A stretch of 64,000 nt of DNA. Origin: Kribbella sp. ALI-6-A (GTDB taxonomy: Bacteria > Actinomycetota > Actinomycetes > Propionibacteriales > Kribbellaceae). The DNA lies in assembly GCF_001984195.1 (NCBI RefSeq), contig NZ_MTQN01000009.1:620001-684000 (forward strand), read 5' to 3'. Positions 51,233-59,448 of this stretch are shown piece by piece. Both the position numbers and the translations under genes were made by a program. A model generated the notes under the pieces. It was not told the DNA's origin. It was given only the letters and a program-made list of their open reading frames with translations, and made no database searches. Every line of letters begins with the position of its first letter. Positions within the stretch are counted from its first letter, which is position 1.

Positions 51233-51634
51233 ATGACGATCAGCGCCGAGGACGTGTACGCGCTCGCACCGTTCGCGCGCACGCTCGGCGTGGAATTCGG
51301 TGAGCTGAGACCCGACACACCGGTCAGCGCCCGGCTGGCCTACCGCCCGGAACTGTCCACCACGAACGGCGGTCTCCACGGCGGCGCGCTGATGAGCCTT
51401 GCGGACATCAGCGCGGCTGTTTGCGCCGTCCTGCACGCGCCTCCCGGCGCGCTGCCCGCGACAATGGAGTCCAGCACCCACTTCATGAACCCGGTACGCG
51501 GCGACGCCTCGGCAACAGCCACCGCGCTGCATCTCGGACGCTCCGCGATCACCGTGAACGTCGACGTCACCGACCCTGAGGGCAGGCTCTGCGTCCGGGT
51601 CACACAGCTCGTCGCGGTGCGCGTACCCGGGTGA
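51233..51634 (+). CDS. PaaI-type hotdog thioesterase
   Basis: Start ATG 51233 preferred over ATG 51215 because CAGGAGA lies seven bases before it; 133 residues. Single hotdog fold with TTNGGLHGGALMSLADIS (HGG loop with the acidic residue in the following helix) and FMNPVRGDASATATALHLGR. PaaI-type enzymes hydrolyse aromatic or other acyl-CoA esters, relieving dead-end CoA products. It follows the aldolase by 30 bases and probably belongs to the same operon. A natural substrate would be an aryl-CoA of the pathway (inference). Confidence 0.85.
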   Translation: MTISAEDVYALAPFARTLGVEFGELRPDTPVSARLAYRPELSTTNGGLHGGALMSLADISAAVCAVLHAPPGALPATMESSTHFMNPVRGDASATATALHLGRSAITVNVDVTDPEGRLCVRVTQLVAVRVPG

Positions 51635-51695
51635 CCTGGCGGCTTGCCCCTGGCCTCGGCGAGCCAATCGAGCATGTGCCGACGGACAACTAGAA

Positions 51696-51711
51696 GACCG
51701 AACGTTCTATC
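51696..51711. promoter_or_regulatory. Family 2 operator before its probable regulator gene
   Basis: GACCGAACGTTCTATC, the reference copy of family 2, with perfect central palindrome GAACGTTC. It lies 15 bases upstream of the TetR start codon at 51727, as expected for autorepression. Confidence 0.75.
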
Positions 51712-51726
51712 GCTAAGATAGAGCGC

Positions 51727-52335
51727 ATGACCCCAAGCGAAACCGAAACCCGGCCGTCCGAGGCGCGGCAGCGGCTGCTGGCCACGGCAACCAGGATCTT
51801 CTACGCCGAGGGCATCCATTCGGTCGGCGTCGACCGGCTCATCGCCGAGGCGAAGGTGACCCGGGCGACTTTCTACCGGCACTTCCCCGGCAAGGAAGAC
51901 CTCGTGCTCAGCTACCTGCGCGAGGTCCACAAGATGGAGCGCACTAGGGTCGAGGCGGCGATCGCCGACAACCCGGACCCGGTGGACGCACTCCTGGCCA
52001 TCGCACGGTCAATTGCCCAGGGCATCCAGTCGCCCGGGTTCCGCGGATGCGCCTTCCTCAACGCCGCGGCGGAGTATCCGGCCACCGACCAGCCCGTCCA
52101 CCAGGAGATCATCGCCCACCGGCAGTGGTTCCTGGACACGCTGACCACGATGATGGCGCAGGTTCACCGCGACACCGCGGACGCGGCCGCCCGCCACTTC
52201 GTGATGCTGCGCGACGGCGCCATGGCCGCCGGCTGCCTTTTCGACCCCGCCTTGGTGGCCGAGACGTTTCTGCGCGGGATCGAAGGTCTGCTTCGAATCA
52301 ACGCCGAGCGCCAGTCATCGGAGTCCGCCCGCTAG
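51727..52335 (+). CDS. TetR-family regulator, probable binder of family 2 operators
   Basis: 202 residues. Helix-turn-helix: RQRLLATATRIFYAEGIHSV, DRLIAEAKVTRATFYRHFPG, close to the subgroup whose C-terminal part holds FRGCAFLNAAAEYPATDQPV (TetR_C_33-like) and which usually controls electrophile-responsive genes. Family 2 palindromes lie both directly upstream (51696) and downstream before the next gene (52359, 52410), a strong sign that this protein is their ligand-controlled repressor. Confidence 0.88.
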   Translation: MTPSETETRPSEARQRLLATATRIFYAEGIHSVGVDRLIAEAKVTRATFYRHFPGKEDLVLSYLREVHKMERTRVEAAIADNPDPVDALLAIARSIAQGIQSPGFRGCAFLNAAAEYPATDQPVHQEIIAHRQWFLDTLTTMMAQVHRDTADAAARHFVMLRDGAMAAGCLFDPALVAETFLRGIEGLLRINAERQSSESAR

Positions 52336-52358
52336 CCCCACGGCCTGATCTCAAAAGA

Positions 52359-52425
52359 GATAGAACGATCGGTCTTGACAGGGGTGATCTCCCCACCTAT
52401 CGTCGATGTGACAGAACGTTCGTTC
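52359..52425 (+). promoter_or_regulatory. Promoter flanked by two family 2 operators
   Basis: Operator GATAGAACGATCGGTC at 52359-52374 abuts a perfect -35 TTGACA (52375-52380). After 17 bases comes -10 TATCGT (52398-52403), then a second operator GACAGAACGTTCGTTC at 52410-52425 covering the start region. This is the clearest promoter in the window, built for tight repression. It drives the gene at 52469. Confidence 0.85.
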
Positions 52426-52468
52426 CACCATCCCGGCGGATCGGACGGCCACTCGGCAAGGAGACCTC

Positions 52469-52774
52469 ATGCCCACCAAGATCACGCTGATCATCGACAA
52501 CCCCGCGAACCCGGACGAGTTCGAGCGCGCCTACGCGGACATCAAGCTGGCCGCGGCGAAGTTCCCGAAGCTGCAGCGACTCGAGTCGGCCAAGGTGTGG
52601 CCGAAGGAAGACGGCACCGCCACGCCGGCGTACCGGACGCTCGACCTCTACTTCGACAGCTACGAGGACGCCTCCGCGGCGGTCGCGACGCCCGCCGCCG
52701 CTGATCTGTTCGGCACGCTCATCGGCACCGAGGTGCCCTTCAAGGGTTTGTTCTCGGACCTCGAGCAGGCGTAA
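52469..52774 (+). CDS. EthD-like small dimeric alpha+beta barrel protein
   Basis: 101 residues, ATG start preceded by AAGGAGA. Seen: KITLIIDNPANPDEFERAYA (first strand and helix of the ferredoxin-like ABM/EthD fold), a Lys-Glu-Asp turn, YRTLDLYFDSYEDASAAV and FGTLIGTEVPFKGLF. EthD proteins are small partners or enzymes needed in ether and aromatic degradation, with unclear chemistry. The tightly controlled promoter upstream puts it under the adjacent TetR protein. Confidence 0.8.
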   Translation: MPTKITLIIDNPANPDEFERAYADIKLAAAKFPKLQRLESAKVWPKEDGTATPAYRTLDLYFDSYEDASAAVATPAAADLFGTLIGTEVPFKGLFSDLEQA

Positions 52775-52813
52775 CGCCGCACCGGCCTCGCTGCCCATCC
52801 GGCCATTTCGGAC

Positions 52814-52864
52814 AAGACCTCCGGCGAGTTGTGAGCTGCTGACGCACGCACGACCGGAGGTCTT
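52814..52864. terminator. Inverted repeat between convergent genes
   Basis: AAGACCTCCGG (52814-52824) and CCGGAGGTCTT (52854-52864) are perfect 11-base complements with a 29-base loop. Placed between the EthD-like gene and the convergent epimerase gene, it is a probable bidirectional terminator. Confidence 0.5.
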
Positions 52865-52960
52865 CGGCGTTTCGACTCGATCTCCGTTCTTCACCTTCAC
52901 ACCCGCGGACCTCGCGGAGCGCCCGTGTCCGGGCCTGCCCCGGGGACCGTTCGGGTGTGG

Positions 52961-53920
52961 TCACTGCCCTGGAAAGGCATGTGCGGACCGACCCGAGCCC
53001 GGCTGCGACGAATCGGGCTCGGCGAGGGCACGCAGCCGCGGTTCACCGACCTGGGTCAGCATGTCCAGATGTAGCGGTTTCCACCCCAACTCGGCGCGGC
53101 TGCGAGGGTCGCGCGAGCGGCTGCACGCGGAGTAGATCATGGTTGCTTCGGGCCCGAACATCTCGTGGGCCTGCTCGATGGACAAGCTGCGGGCCTGCAC
53201 GCCGAGATCTCGGGCCACGGACTCGGCGATCCAGCGCCACGGGATCTCGCCGCCGGCGGCGTGATACAGGGCCCCGGGTACGCCCTTCTCGATCGCCAAC
53301 GAGTACAGCCGCGCCAGGTCGGCGCTGTGGACGTTGGAGTAGGCCGCCAACCCGGGGCCCACATAACAGGCCGCCCCGGTGGTGGCGACGGTGCGGTACA
53401 CCCGCGCGACTTGGCCGTTGTCTCCCGGACCCCAGATGACCGGCGGCCGTACCACCATGCCGCGGAAACCGCGGTTCGTCGCCGTACGCACGGCGCGTTC
53501 GGCGTCGACTCGGTCGGCCATCATCACGCTCGGCTCGAACGGGTCGTCCTCGGCCAGAGCCTCTGAACTCCATTCGCCGCGATTGTCTTTCATGAACACC
53601 CCGCTGCCAGAGGTGAACAGCAGCGTCTTGCCCGTTCCCGCCAACGCGCTGCTCAGCTGTTCGACGACCCCGGGTTCGCGTTCGAAGGCGACTTGCGCGG
53701 CGTAGATCACCACGTCGGTCTCGCGCACCGCTGCCAGCAGCGAATCGATGGCGTCGTCGAGATCGCCGACGACCGGTGCGATGCCGTCGGCGGCGAGTGC
53801 GGCGCCCGCCTCGTGCGACCGGGCCGACCCCGACACGTGGTGGCCCTCACTGACGAAGTGGCGCGCGAGCACGCCACCGAAGTATCCGGTAGCACCTATC
53901 ACGAAGACGTTCTGGGGCAC
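52961..53920 (-). CDS. NAD-dependent epimerase/dehydratase-like (extended SDR)
   Basis: 319 residues from GTG 53920 with AAAGGA upstream. Extended SDR: VFVIGATGYFGGVLARHFVS (GxxGxxG), LLFTSGSGVFM, MVVRPPVIWGPGDNGQVARV. The usual Tyr-x-x-x-Lys is not evident (the region reads EPSVMMADRVDAERAV), suggesting atypical chemistry or a binding role. It resembles the next gene and both probably derive from one duplication. Proteins of this type act on non-sugar substrates as often as on nucleotide sugars. Confidence 0.75.
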   Translation of the reverse strand: MPQNVFVIGATGYFGGVLARHFVSEGHHVSGSARSHEAGAALAADGIAPVVGDLDDAIDSLLAAVRETDVVIYAAQVAFEREPGVVEQLSSALAGTGKTLLFTSGSGVFMKDNRGEWSSEALAEDDPFEPSVMMADRVDAERAVRTATNRGFRGMVVRPPVIWGPGDNGQVARVYRTVATTGAACYVGPGLAAYSNVHSADLARLYSLAIEKGVPGALYHAAGGEIPWRWIAESVARDLGVQARSLSIEQAHEMFGPEATMIYSACSRSRDPRSRAELGWKPLHLDMLTQVGEPRLRALAEPDSSQPGSGRSAHAFPGQ

Positions 53921-53964
53921 GGTGATCCTTTCGAATGGAGGACTGGTCGAGCGACGGAGTCAGG

Positions 53965-54882
53965 TCAGACCGGCGTGCTTGATACTTCTGCGACGAGGTC
54001 GAGGTGCTGAGGTGACCAGCCGAGCACGCGACGTGCCTTGTCGCCCGATGACTGGCTGTTCCCGGCCCAGTAGTGCGCCATCGCTGGCATGCCCAAGGCT
54101 TCTTCGAGCTCGGGCAGCGACATCGCGGTGGTCTTGCCGCCCAGACCCATGCCGTGGCTGATGGCGGTAGCGATGTCCCCGGTGCGAATGCCGCTTTGCG
54201 CCCCGGCGTGGAACAACTCCCCGCCGGGGGCCTTCTCGACAGCCAGGACGAACAGATCGGCGAGGTCGTCGACATGGACGAAGCTCCATCGATTGAGCTC
54301 TGTGCCCACGGCGTACGGCACCGCGCCCAACCGTTGTGCGGCGGCGCGCAGCATCCAGAACACCATCTCGCCGTCACCTCGCCCGTAGACGTTGGGTGGA
54401 CGCAGCACGACCCCGCGCAACTCTGGTGCGGTGAGCACGGCCTGCTCCACGTCGAGCCGCATCTGCAGCGCTTTGACCGCAGGGTTGTCCGCCGGGGCGA
54501 TGGGGGTGTCTTCGTCGTAGACGACGTCACCGGTGTTTCCCAGCACGCCCGTACCGCTGGTGAGGACGAGCGGCTTGCCGCTGCCCTGCAGTCCGGCGAT
54601 CAGGGCGTCGACCGCCTTGGCTTCAACCGCGTTGGCGGTCGCGAAATCACCGCTGCTGGTGTCGAACGCGGTATGGATGGTCCCGTCAGCCGCTCGGGCC
54701 GCGATGGTGAGGGTGTCGGGCAGGTTGACGTCGCCGCGGTGGGGCGTGATGCCTCTGTCGGTGAGCGTGGCCGCGGATTCGTCGGATCGGGCGAGCCCGA
54801 CGATCTCGTGTCCGGCGTGGAGCAGTTTCTCGGCGATCACGCTGCCGATGTATCCGGTGGCGCCGGTCAGGAATATCTTCAT
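53965..54882 (-). CDS. NAD-dependent epimerase/dehydratase-like (extended SDR)
   Basis: Start ATG 54882 with GAGGAGA upstream; upstream codons of this frame are discarded. 305 residues: KIFLTGATGYIGSVIAEKLL, GTIHTAFDTSSGD, LVLTSGTGVLGNTG, VVLRPPNVYGRGDGEMV and SFVHVDDLADLFVLAVEK. As in its neighbour, no clear Tyr-x-x-x-Lys is seen (ALQMRLDVEQAVL instead). It follows an Old Yellow Enzyme-type gene upstream, and the two epimerase-like genes are separated by 44 bases and probably cotranscribed. Confidence 0.78.
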   Translation of the reverse strand: MKIFLTGATGYIGSVIAEKLLHAGHEIVGLARSDESAATLTDRGITPHRGDVNLPDTLTIAARAADGTIHTAFDTSSGDFATANAVEAKAVDALIAGLQGSGKPLVLTSGTGVLGNTGDVVYDEDTPIAPADNPAVKALQMRLDVEQAVLTAPELRGVVLRPPNVYGRGDGEMVFWMLRAAAQRLGAVPYAVGTELNRWSFVHVDDLADLFVLAVEKAPGGELFHAGAQSGIRTGDIATAISHGMGLGGKTTAMSLPELEEALGMPAMAHYWAGNSQSSGDKARRVLGWSPQHLDLVAEVSSTPV

Positions 54883-55076
54883 GTCTTCTCCTCGAAGGTG
54901 TTGCGGCGGCCAGTCATCGGACTTGCCTCGGACGTGTTTTCGCAGCATCGCTTCGTCGGCCGTGGCGGCGTTGGCGAAGGGGTGGTGGTCGGTCACGCCG
55001 TCGGCGGACGCGCCGCTGGAACGTAAGCCTGCTCGTCGTCGGCAGATTCACGCCGGCGCACCAGTGACGTGTCGTG

Positions 55077-55102
55077 CACCGCCACTGGCGTGAGTGGCGG
55101 TG
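55077..55102. terminator. Hairpin abutting the Old Yellow Enzyme stop
   Basis: CACCGCCACT (55077-55086) and AGTGGCGGTG (55093-55102) form a perfect ten-pair stem with a six-base loop, ending one base before the stop codon of the gene at 55103. Likely terminator for that gene's operon. Confidence 0.65.
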
Positions 55103-56212
55103 TCAGGTGAGGACGGACAGAGCTGCGGGATCGAAGCCCTGAAGGGGTCCGTCGTCGTGGCCTTGGGTCTTGAGGATCCAGCGAGGGTCGGTCAGCAAAG
55201 CCCGACCGACGGCGATCAGATCGAATTCGTCGCGTTCCATCCGCTCGACGAGCCGGTCCAGCCCGACCGTGGCCGACTTCTCGCTGCGGTTGGCCGAATC
55301 GTTGGCCAACCCCACCGACCCCACCGAGATCGTCGCCGCACCGGTGAGCTTCTTGGCCCAGCCGGCGAAGTTCAAACCGTTGTCCCCATCGACCTCGGGG
55401 AACTCCGGCTCCCAATACCTGCGCTGCGAGCAGTGCAGGATGTCCACCCCGGCCGCCACCAGCGGCCCCAACCACTCGCTCATCTCCGCCGGGGTGTGGG
55501 CCAGCTTCACCGTGTAGTCCTGGGCCTTCCACTGACTGACCCGCAGACTGATCGGGAAGTCGGGACCTACCGCCGCACGCACCGCGGTGATGATCTCCAC
55601 CGCGAATCGCGACCGCTGCTTGATCGAGGCGCCACCGTAACGGTCGGTGCGCAAGTTGGTCCCCGCCCAGAAGAACTCGTCGATCAAGTAGCCATGCGCT
55701 CCATGGATCTCGACCAGATCGAACCCCAACTGTTGGGCATCGGCGGCCGCGCGGGCATAAGCGGCGATCGTGTCATCGATCGCCTGCGGACTCATCGCCT
55801 CCCCCCGCCGGATGCCGGGAGCCAGCAACCCTGACGGGCTCTCCACCGGAGCTTCCGGTTCCCAGTCCGGGTGCCTGGTCGACCCGGTGTGCCACAATTG
55901 CGGGCCCATCCGCCCGCCCGCACCGTGCACGGCCTCGATCACCGTCTTCCATCCCGCCAGAGCTTCCCGCCCGAAGAACGACGGCACGTCCGGATGGTTG
56001 CGTGACGCCGGGCGTTCGATCACCGTGCCCTCGGACAGGATCAGCCCCACCTGTGCCTCGGCGCGCCGTTGGTAGTACGCGGCGTTGGCTTCCCTGGGAA
56101 TCCCACCCGGGGCCATCGCGCGCGTCATCGGCGACATCACAACCCGGTTCTTCACCTCCAGACCCTTGATCGCGAACGGCCGGAACAACGCGCTGGTATC
56201 AGGAGACGACAT
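55103..56212 (-). CDS. Old Yellow Enzyme-type NADH:flavin oxidoreductase
   Basis: 369 residues, ATG start with AAAGGAG upstream. FMN-binding TIM barrel: FRPFAIKGLEVKNRVVMSPM, GRMGPQLWHTGS, FDLVEIHGAHGYLIDEFF (substrate-binding His pair), NLRTDRYGGASIKQRSRF and the C-terminal DLIAVGRALLTDPRW (FMN phosphate site). Ene-reductases of this class reduce activated C=C bonds or nitro groups with NAD(P)H. The gene lies downstream of an SDR gene with a 27-base gap, in a stretch of reductase genes. Confidence 0.92.
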   Translation of the reverse strand: MSSPDTSALFRPFAIKGLEVKNRVVMSPMTRAMAPGGIPREANAAYYQRRAEAQVGLILSEGTVIERPASRNHPDVPSFFGREALAGWKTVIEAVHGAGGRMGPQLWHTGSTRHPDWEPEAPVESPSGLLAPGIRRGEAMSPQAIDDTIAAYARAAADAQQLGFDLVEIHGAHGYLIDEFFWAGTNLRTDRYGGASIKQRSRFAVEIITAVRAAVGPDFPISLRVSQWKAQDYTVKLAHTPAEMSEWLGPLVAAGVDILHCSQRRYWEPEFPEVDGDNGLNFAGWAKKLTGAATISVGSVGLANDSANRSEKSATVGLDRLVERMERDEFDLIAVGRALLTDPRWILKTQGHDDGPLQGFDPAALSVLT

Positions 56213-56239
56213 TGGTATGACTCCTTTGCACCGTTGGGT

Positions 56240-56986
56240 CTAGCGGGATCCGCCGCTGGCCAGCAACCGCTCGCCGGTGAGCCACCGAGCGTCGTCGGAG
56301 GCCAGGAAGACGGCGATGTCGGCAATGTCGTCGGGCTGGCCGATGCGACCCAGTGGCGTCTGCGACACCGCCATCTGTTCGATCTCCGAACCCACGAAGC
56401 CCTTGGAGCGATTGCCTTCGGTGTCGACCATTCCGGGAAGCAGGGCGTTGACCCGGATCTTGCGGGGACCCAATTCGTTGGCGAGCACGCTGGTGATGCC
56501 TTCCAACGCCCCCTTCGTACCGGTGTAGACAACCGAACCGGGAGGGTGAACGCTGGTGGCGCTGGAGGAGATGTTGATGATGCTGGCACCTTCGCCGAGG
56601 TGCTTGAGCGCTGCTTGGGTGACCAGCAGGGGCCCAAGGACGTTCACGTCGAACGACCGGCGGTAAAGGTCCTCGGTGACGTCCTCGAACTTCACGATGT
56701 CCCAGATGCCCGAGTTGTTCACCACCACGTCGAGGCGGCCGAACTGGTTGACCGCGGCGTCGACCAATCCCTGGGCATGGTCGGCCTGCGAGACATCGCC
56801 GCCTACGGCGATGGCTTCGCCGCCGGCTGCGGTGATGGCCTGGACCACGGCATCGGCGCCGTCCTTGCTCGAGGAGTAGTTCACCACCACTCGCGCACCC
56901 GCTGCCGCGAATGCCTTGGCGATCGCCGCGCCGATTCCCTTGGAGGAACCGGTGACGATGGCAACTTTTCCGGTCAGATCAGACAT
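56240..56986 (-). CDS. SDR-family glucose/ketoreductase-like oxidoreductase
   Basis: 248 residues. Classical SDR: GKVAIVTGSSKGIGAAIAKA, VVNYSSSKDGAD (NADP-type), VVNNSGIWDI, NISSSATSVHPPGSVVYTGT with Tyr-Thr-Gly-Thr-Lys, and IRVNALLPGMVDTEGN. Active-site Ser, Tyr and Lys are present. Closest in style to glucose 1-dehydrogenase/3-oxoacyl-ACP reductase-like proteins; substrate unknown. It precedes the Old Yellow Enzyme gene on the same strand. Confidence 0.88.
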   Translation of the reverse strand: MSDLTGKVAIVTGSSKGIGAAIAKAFAAAGARVVVNYSSSKDGADAVVQAITAAGGEAIAVGGDVSQADHAQGLVDAAVNQFGRLDVVVNNSGIWDIVKFEDVTEDLYRRSFDVNVLGPLLVTQAALKHLGEGASIINISSSATSVHPPGSVVYTGTKGALEGITSVLANELGPRKIRVNALLPGMVDTEGNRSKGFVGSEIEQMAVSQTPLGRIGQPDDIADIAVFLASDDARWLTGERLLASGGSR

Positions 56987-57145
56987 GTCGAAATCTCTCT
57001 ATGAGTGCTACTGGCTGGTTGTTGTGAGTCACGGTGGTGTTCGAACTTGACCTTGGGTCGCCTCCGGCTGGCGCGCGACACGGACTAGGCGTACGACGCC
57101 TGGCCGCAGTGGTTGCTCCGCCCGCAGCAAGGCCTGACTGCGTGT

Positions 57146-58057
57146 TCAGTCGGGCTTGGCGGCCATCAGGGGTTCCAGTAAGCGAAGCTGAACTTCGTAC
57201 GGGACGTGGCCCGAGGTGAGATCCCACATGATGTGGTCGATGCCGAGGTCGGCGGCACGCTGGAAATCAGCCTTGACCTGCTCCACAGACCCGGACAAAG
57301 GCGTGCGGTCGGCGTCGTCGAGCGGGGTCTCGGTGATGGCGTTGTTGACCCGGACGATGACCGGACCGGGCCGGCTACCGGCCGGGGTCGATTCCCGGAA
57401 GAGCGCGAGTTGGTGTTCGAAGGAATTCCAGTCGTAGATCAGCGGGTGCAGGCCGAGCCCCATCCGGCCGGCCCGCTCGACCGGCGCCTCCGATTGCGGC
57501 AGGACCCCGATGAGGATCGGCAACCCGTCCGGCTGCAACGGCTTCACGCCCACCTCGGAGGGGGGAATGCGGTAGAAGCGTCCTTCGAAACTCACCGGGT
57601 CAGGACCCCAGGCGGCCTGCAGCGCTTCGATGAACTCGGCGAAACCGTTGCCGCGACGCCGCATCGAGACGTTGGCCGTTTCGAACTCGTCGGCCGACCA
57701 CCCCTGGCCGAGACCGGCGAGCAGCCGTCCGCCGCTGAAGTGGTCCAGTGTCGCGAGCCGTTTGGCGAGCACGACGGGCACGTGGAACAGGGCGTCGATG
57801 ACGCTGGTGCCGAGGCTGATCGTGGTCGTGTGGGCGGCGACGTAGGTCAGTGTCTCGATCGGGTCGAAAACCTTGGCGTAGTACTGCGGCGGGCGCATGC
57901 CTTCCCACGGCGCGTTCTTCGGTTCGAGCGGACGGAGCAGACGCTCCAGCGCCCACAACGAGTCATATCCCAGAGCTTCGGCTCGGTGGGCGAACGTGAC
58001 GAGCCGGTCCGGTCTGGCTTCATCGCTGTAGTGGGGCAAGCCCAGACCCAGTTTCAC
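57146..58057 (-). CDS. LLM-class flavin/F420-dependent oxidoreductase
   Basis: Start GTG 58057 with GGAGAG upstream; 303 residues. Bacterial luciferase-like TIM barrel: VKLGLGLPHYSD, AHRAEALGYDSLWALERLL, ISLGTSVIDALFHVPVVLAK, RLLAGLGQGWSADEFE. The mature length and motifs match the TIGR03619-type F420-dependent group of actinobacteria. It probably oxidises or reduces small molecules with F420 or FMN. It shares direction with the nitroreductase-like gene upstream (64-base gap) and the reductase genes downstream. Confidence 0.87.
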   Translation of the reverse strand: MKLGLGLPHYSDEARPDRLVTFAHRAEALGYDSLWALERLLRPLEPKNAPWEGMRPPQYYAKVFDPIETLTYVAAHTTTISLGTSVIDALFHVPVVLAKRLATLDHFSGGRLLAGLGQGWSADEFETANVSMRRRGNGFAEFIEALQAAWGPDPVSFEGRFYRIPPSEVGVKPLQPDGLPILIGVLPQSEAPVERAGRMGLGLHPLIYDWNSFEHQLALFRESTPAGSRPGPVIVRVNNAITETPLDDADRTPLSGSVEQVKADFQRAADLGIDHIMWDLTSGHVPYEVQLRLLEPLMAAKPD

Positions 58058-58121
58058 AGGAACTCTCCATTCCGACGGACGAATTTGCTTCTCGGACGTT
58101 TTCGACAACGGTGGTCGGCGA

Positions 58122-58562
58122 TCACGGCTCGGTGCGGGTCAGGAGAAAGACCGGGATCACGCGGGTCGTTCGGGTCGGGTACTCGGCATAGTCGGGGTAA
58201 GCAGTCACGGCGCGGTCCCACCACAGGTCGCGTTCAGCACCGGCCAGTTCCTGGGCGGTGTAGTCGTGCTTTTCCGGGCCGTCCTGCAATTCGACCTGGG
58301 GGTGCTTGCGCAGGTTGTAGACCCAGTCGGGGTTTTGGGGCTTGCCGCCTCGTGAGCCCACCACCGCGTACTGCCCCTCGTGCTCGACGCGCATCAAGAC
58401 GTTCTTACGCAAGGCACCGCTTTTGGCGCCGACGCTGGTCAGCACGATGACCGGTCGCCCGCCGAGCTCCAGGCCTTGCGTGCCTCCACTCGACTCGATC
58501 AGGTCGGCTTGATCCCGGGCGTAGGTAAAGGTGCTGGGGATGTATTCGCCCTCGAGTGGCAT
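58122..58562 (-). CDS. Deazaflavin-dependent nitroreductase-like protein (DDN family)
   Basis: Start ATG 58562; 146 residues, split-barrel fold. Seen: LELGGRPVIVLTSVGAKSG then ALRKNVLMRVEHEGQYAVVG, SRGGKPQNPDWVYNLRKHPQ and YTAQELAGAERDLWWDRAV, which are the F420-binding and C-terminal motifs of Ddn-family enzymes. The family reduces quinones and activates nitroimidazoles in mycobacteria. It is divergent from a TetR gene, with two palindromic operators near the latter. Confidence 0.9.
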   Translation of the reverse strand: MPLEGEYIPSTFTYARDQADLIESSGGTQGLELGGRPVIVLTSVGAKSGALRKNVLMRVEHEGQYAVVGSRGGKPQNPDWVYNLRKHPQVELQDGPEKHDYTAQELAGAERDLWWDRAVTAYPDYAEYPTRTTRVIPVFLLTRTEP

Positions 58563-58785
58563 AGATTTTCCTGTCCTTGCTGAATGAAGATGACTGTTCA
58601 CGAGACGGCGGTGGGCCTCTCCCGTGGGAGGGCAGGGCAATTCCCCGCCCTGGACGCCCAGGAGCGGTCTGGCGACGTAGCTGTTGCGGTGGTCGACCAA
58701 GCGCACGACTGCCGCGGTTTCTTCGGGGTCGCCGGGGGTTTCGTCCCTTGAGCGCGCACTGGCCCGGACCTGACCGACCCCATTC

Positions 58786-58833
58786 TGGGTTGATGAACCC
58801 AATCTACTGGCAAACTTTGGGTCGCGCAACCCA
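58786..58833. promoter_or_regulatory. Paired TGGGTT-N4-AACCCA-type operators
   Basis: TGGGTTGATGAACCCA (58786-58801) and TGGGTCGCGCAACCCA (58818-58833) are 16-base palindromes with centres 32 bases apart, between the divergent nitroreductase-like and TetR genes. The second ends 18 bases before the TetR start, so the sites fit autoregulation and control of the reductase genes. Confidence 0.75.
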
Positions 58834-58851
58834 GTCCGGTAGAGTGGCGAC

Positions 58852-59448
58852 GTGGCACTGACACGCAAGGGCCAGGCGACCAGGGAGCGCATCCTGGAGG
58901 CGGCGACCGAACTCATCGCCCGGCAAGGAGTAGCCGGCACCAGCACGGAAGACGTGCGCAAGGCGGCCGGTATCGGTGGTTCGCAGCTGTATCACTACTT
59001 CGACAGCAAGCAGGCCTTGATCCGGGCAGTGATCACCCGTCAGGCCGAGGCACCGCTCGTGCCCGGTCAGCCGCTCATGGGCGCCCTGGACAGCTTCGAC
59101 GCCCTGCAAGCGTGGGCCGACGCCGCAGTCGAAAACCAGGAGCACAACAGTGGCCGCGGAGAATGCACGCTGGCCTCTCTGGCCGGCGAGCTGAGTCCCA
59201 CCGACGAGGAGACCCGCCAGGACCTTTGCAACGTCTTCGAGCGCTGGCAGTCCCTGCTGCACAACGGCCTGAAGGCTATGCGCGAGCGAGGGGACTTGCG
59301 TCCCGACGCTGACCTCGATGAGCTCGCGATGACGCTGCTCACCGCCCTCCAGGGTGGCACTCTGCTGAGTCAAACCCTCCGGACCGCTCAGCCGATGCGA
59401 GCCTCCATGAACGCAGCACTCGCCTACGTCCACTCATTCGCGCCCTGA
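58852..59448 (+). CDS. TetR-family regulator of the reductase cluster
   Basis: 198 residues from GTG 58852. Helix-turn-helix: RERILEAATELIARQGVAGT, VRKAAGIGGSQLYHYFDSKQ. C-terminal domain carries GECTLASLAGELSPTDEETR (TetR_C_29-like), a group often found next to oxidoreductase genes. It is divergent from the nitroreductase-like gene; the two palindromes between them are the likely operators. Confidence 0.9.
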   Translation: MALTRKGQATRERILEAATELIARQGVAGTSTEDVRKAAGIGGSQLYHYFDSKQALIRAVITRQAEAPLVPGQPLMGALDSFDALQAWADAAVENQEHNSGRGECTLASLAGELSPTDEETRQDLCNVFERWQSLLHNGLKAMRERGDLRPDADLDELAMTLLTALQGGTLLSQTLRTAQPMRASMNAALAYVHSFAP

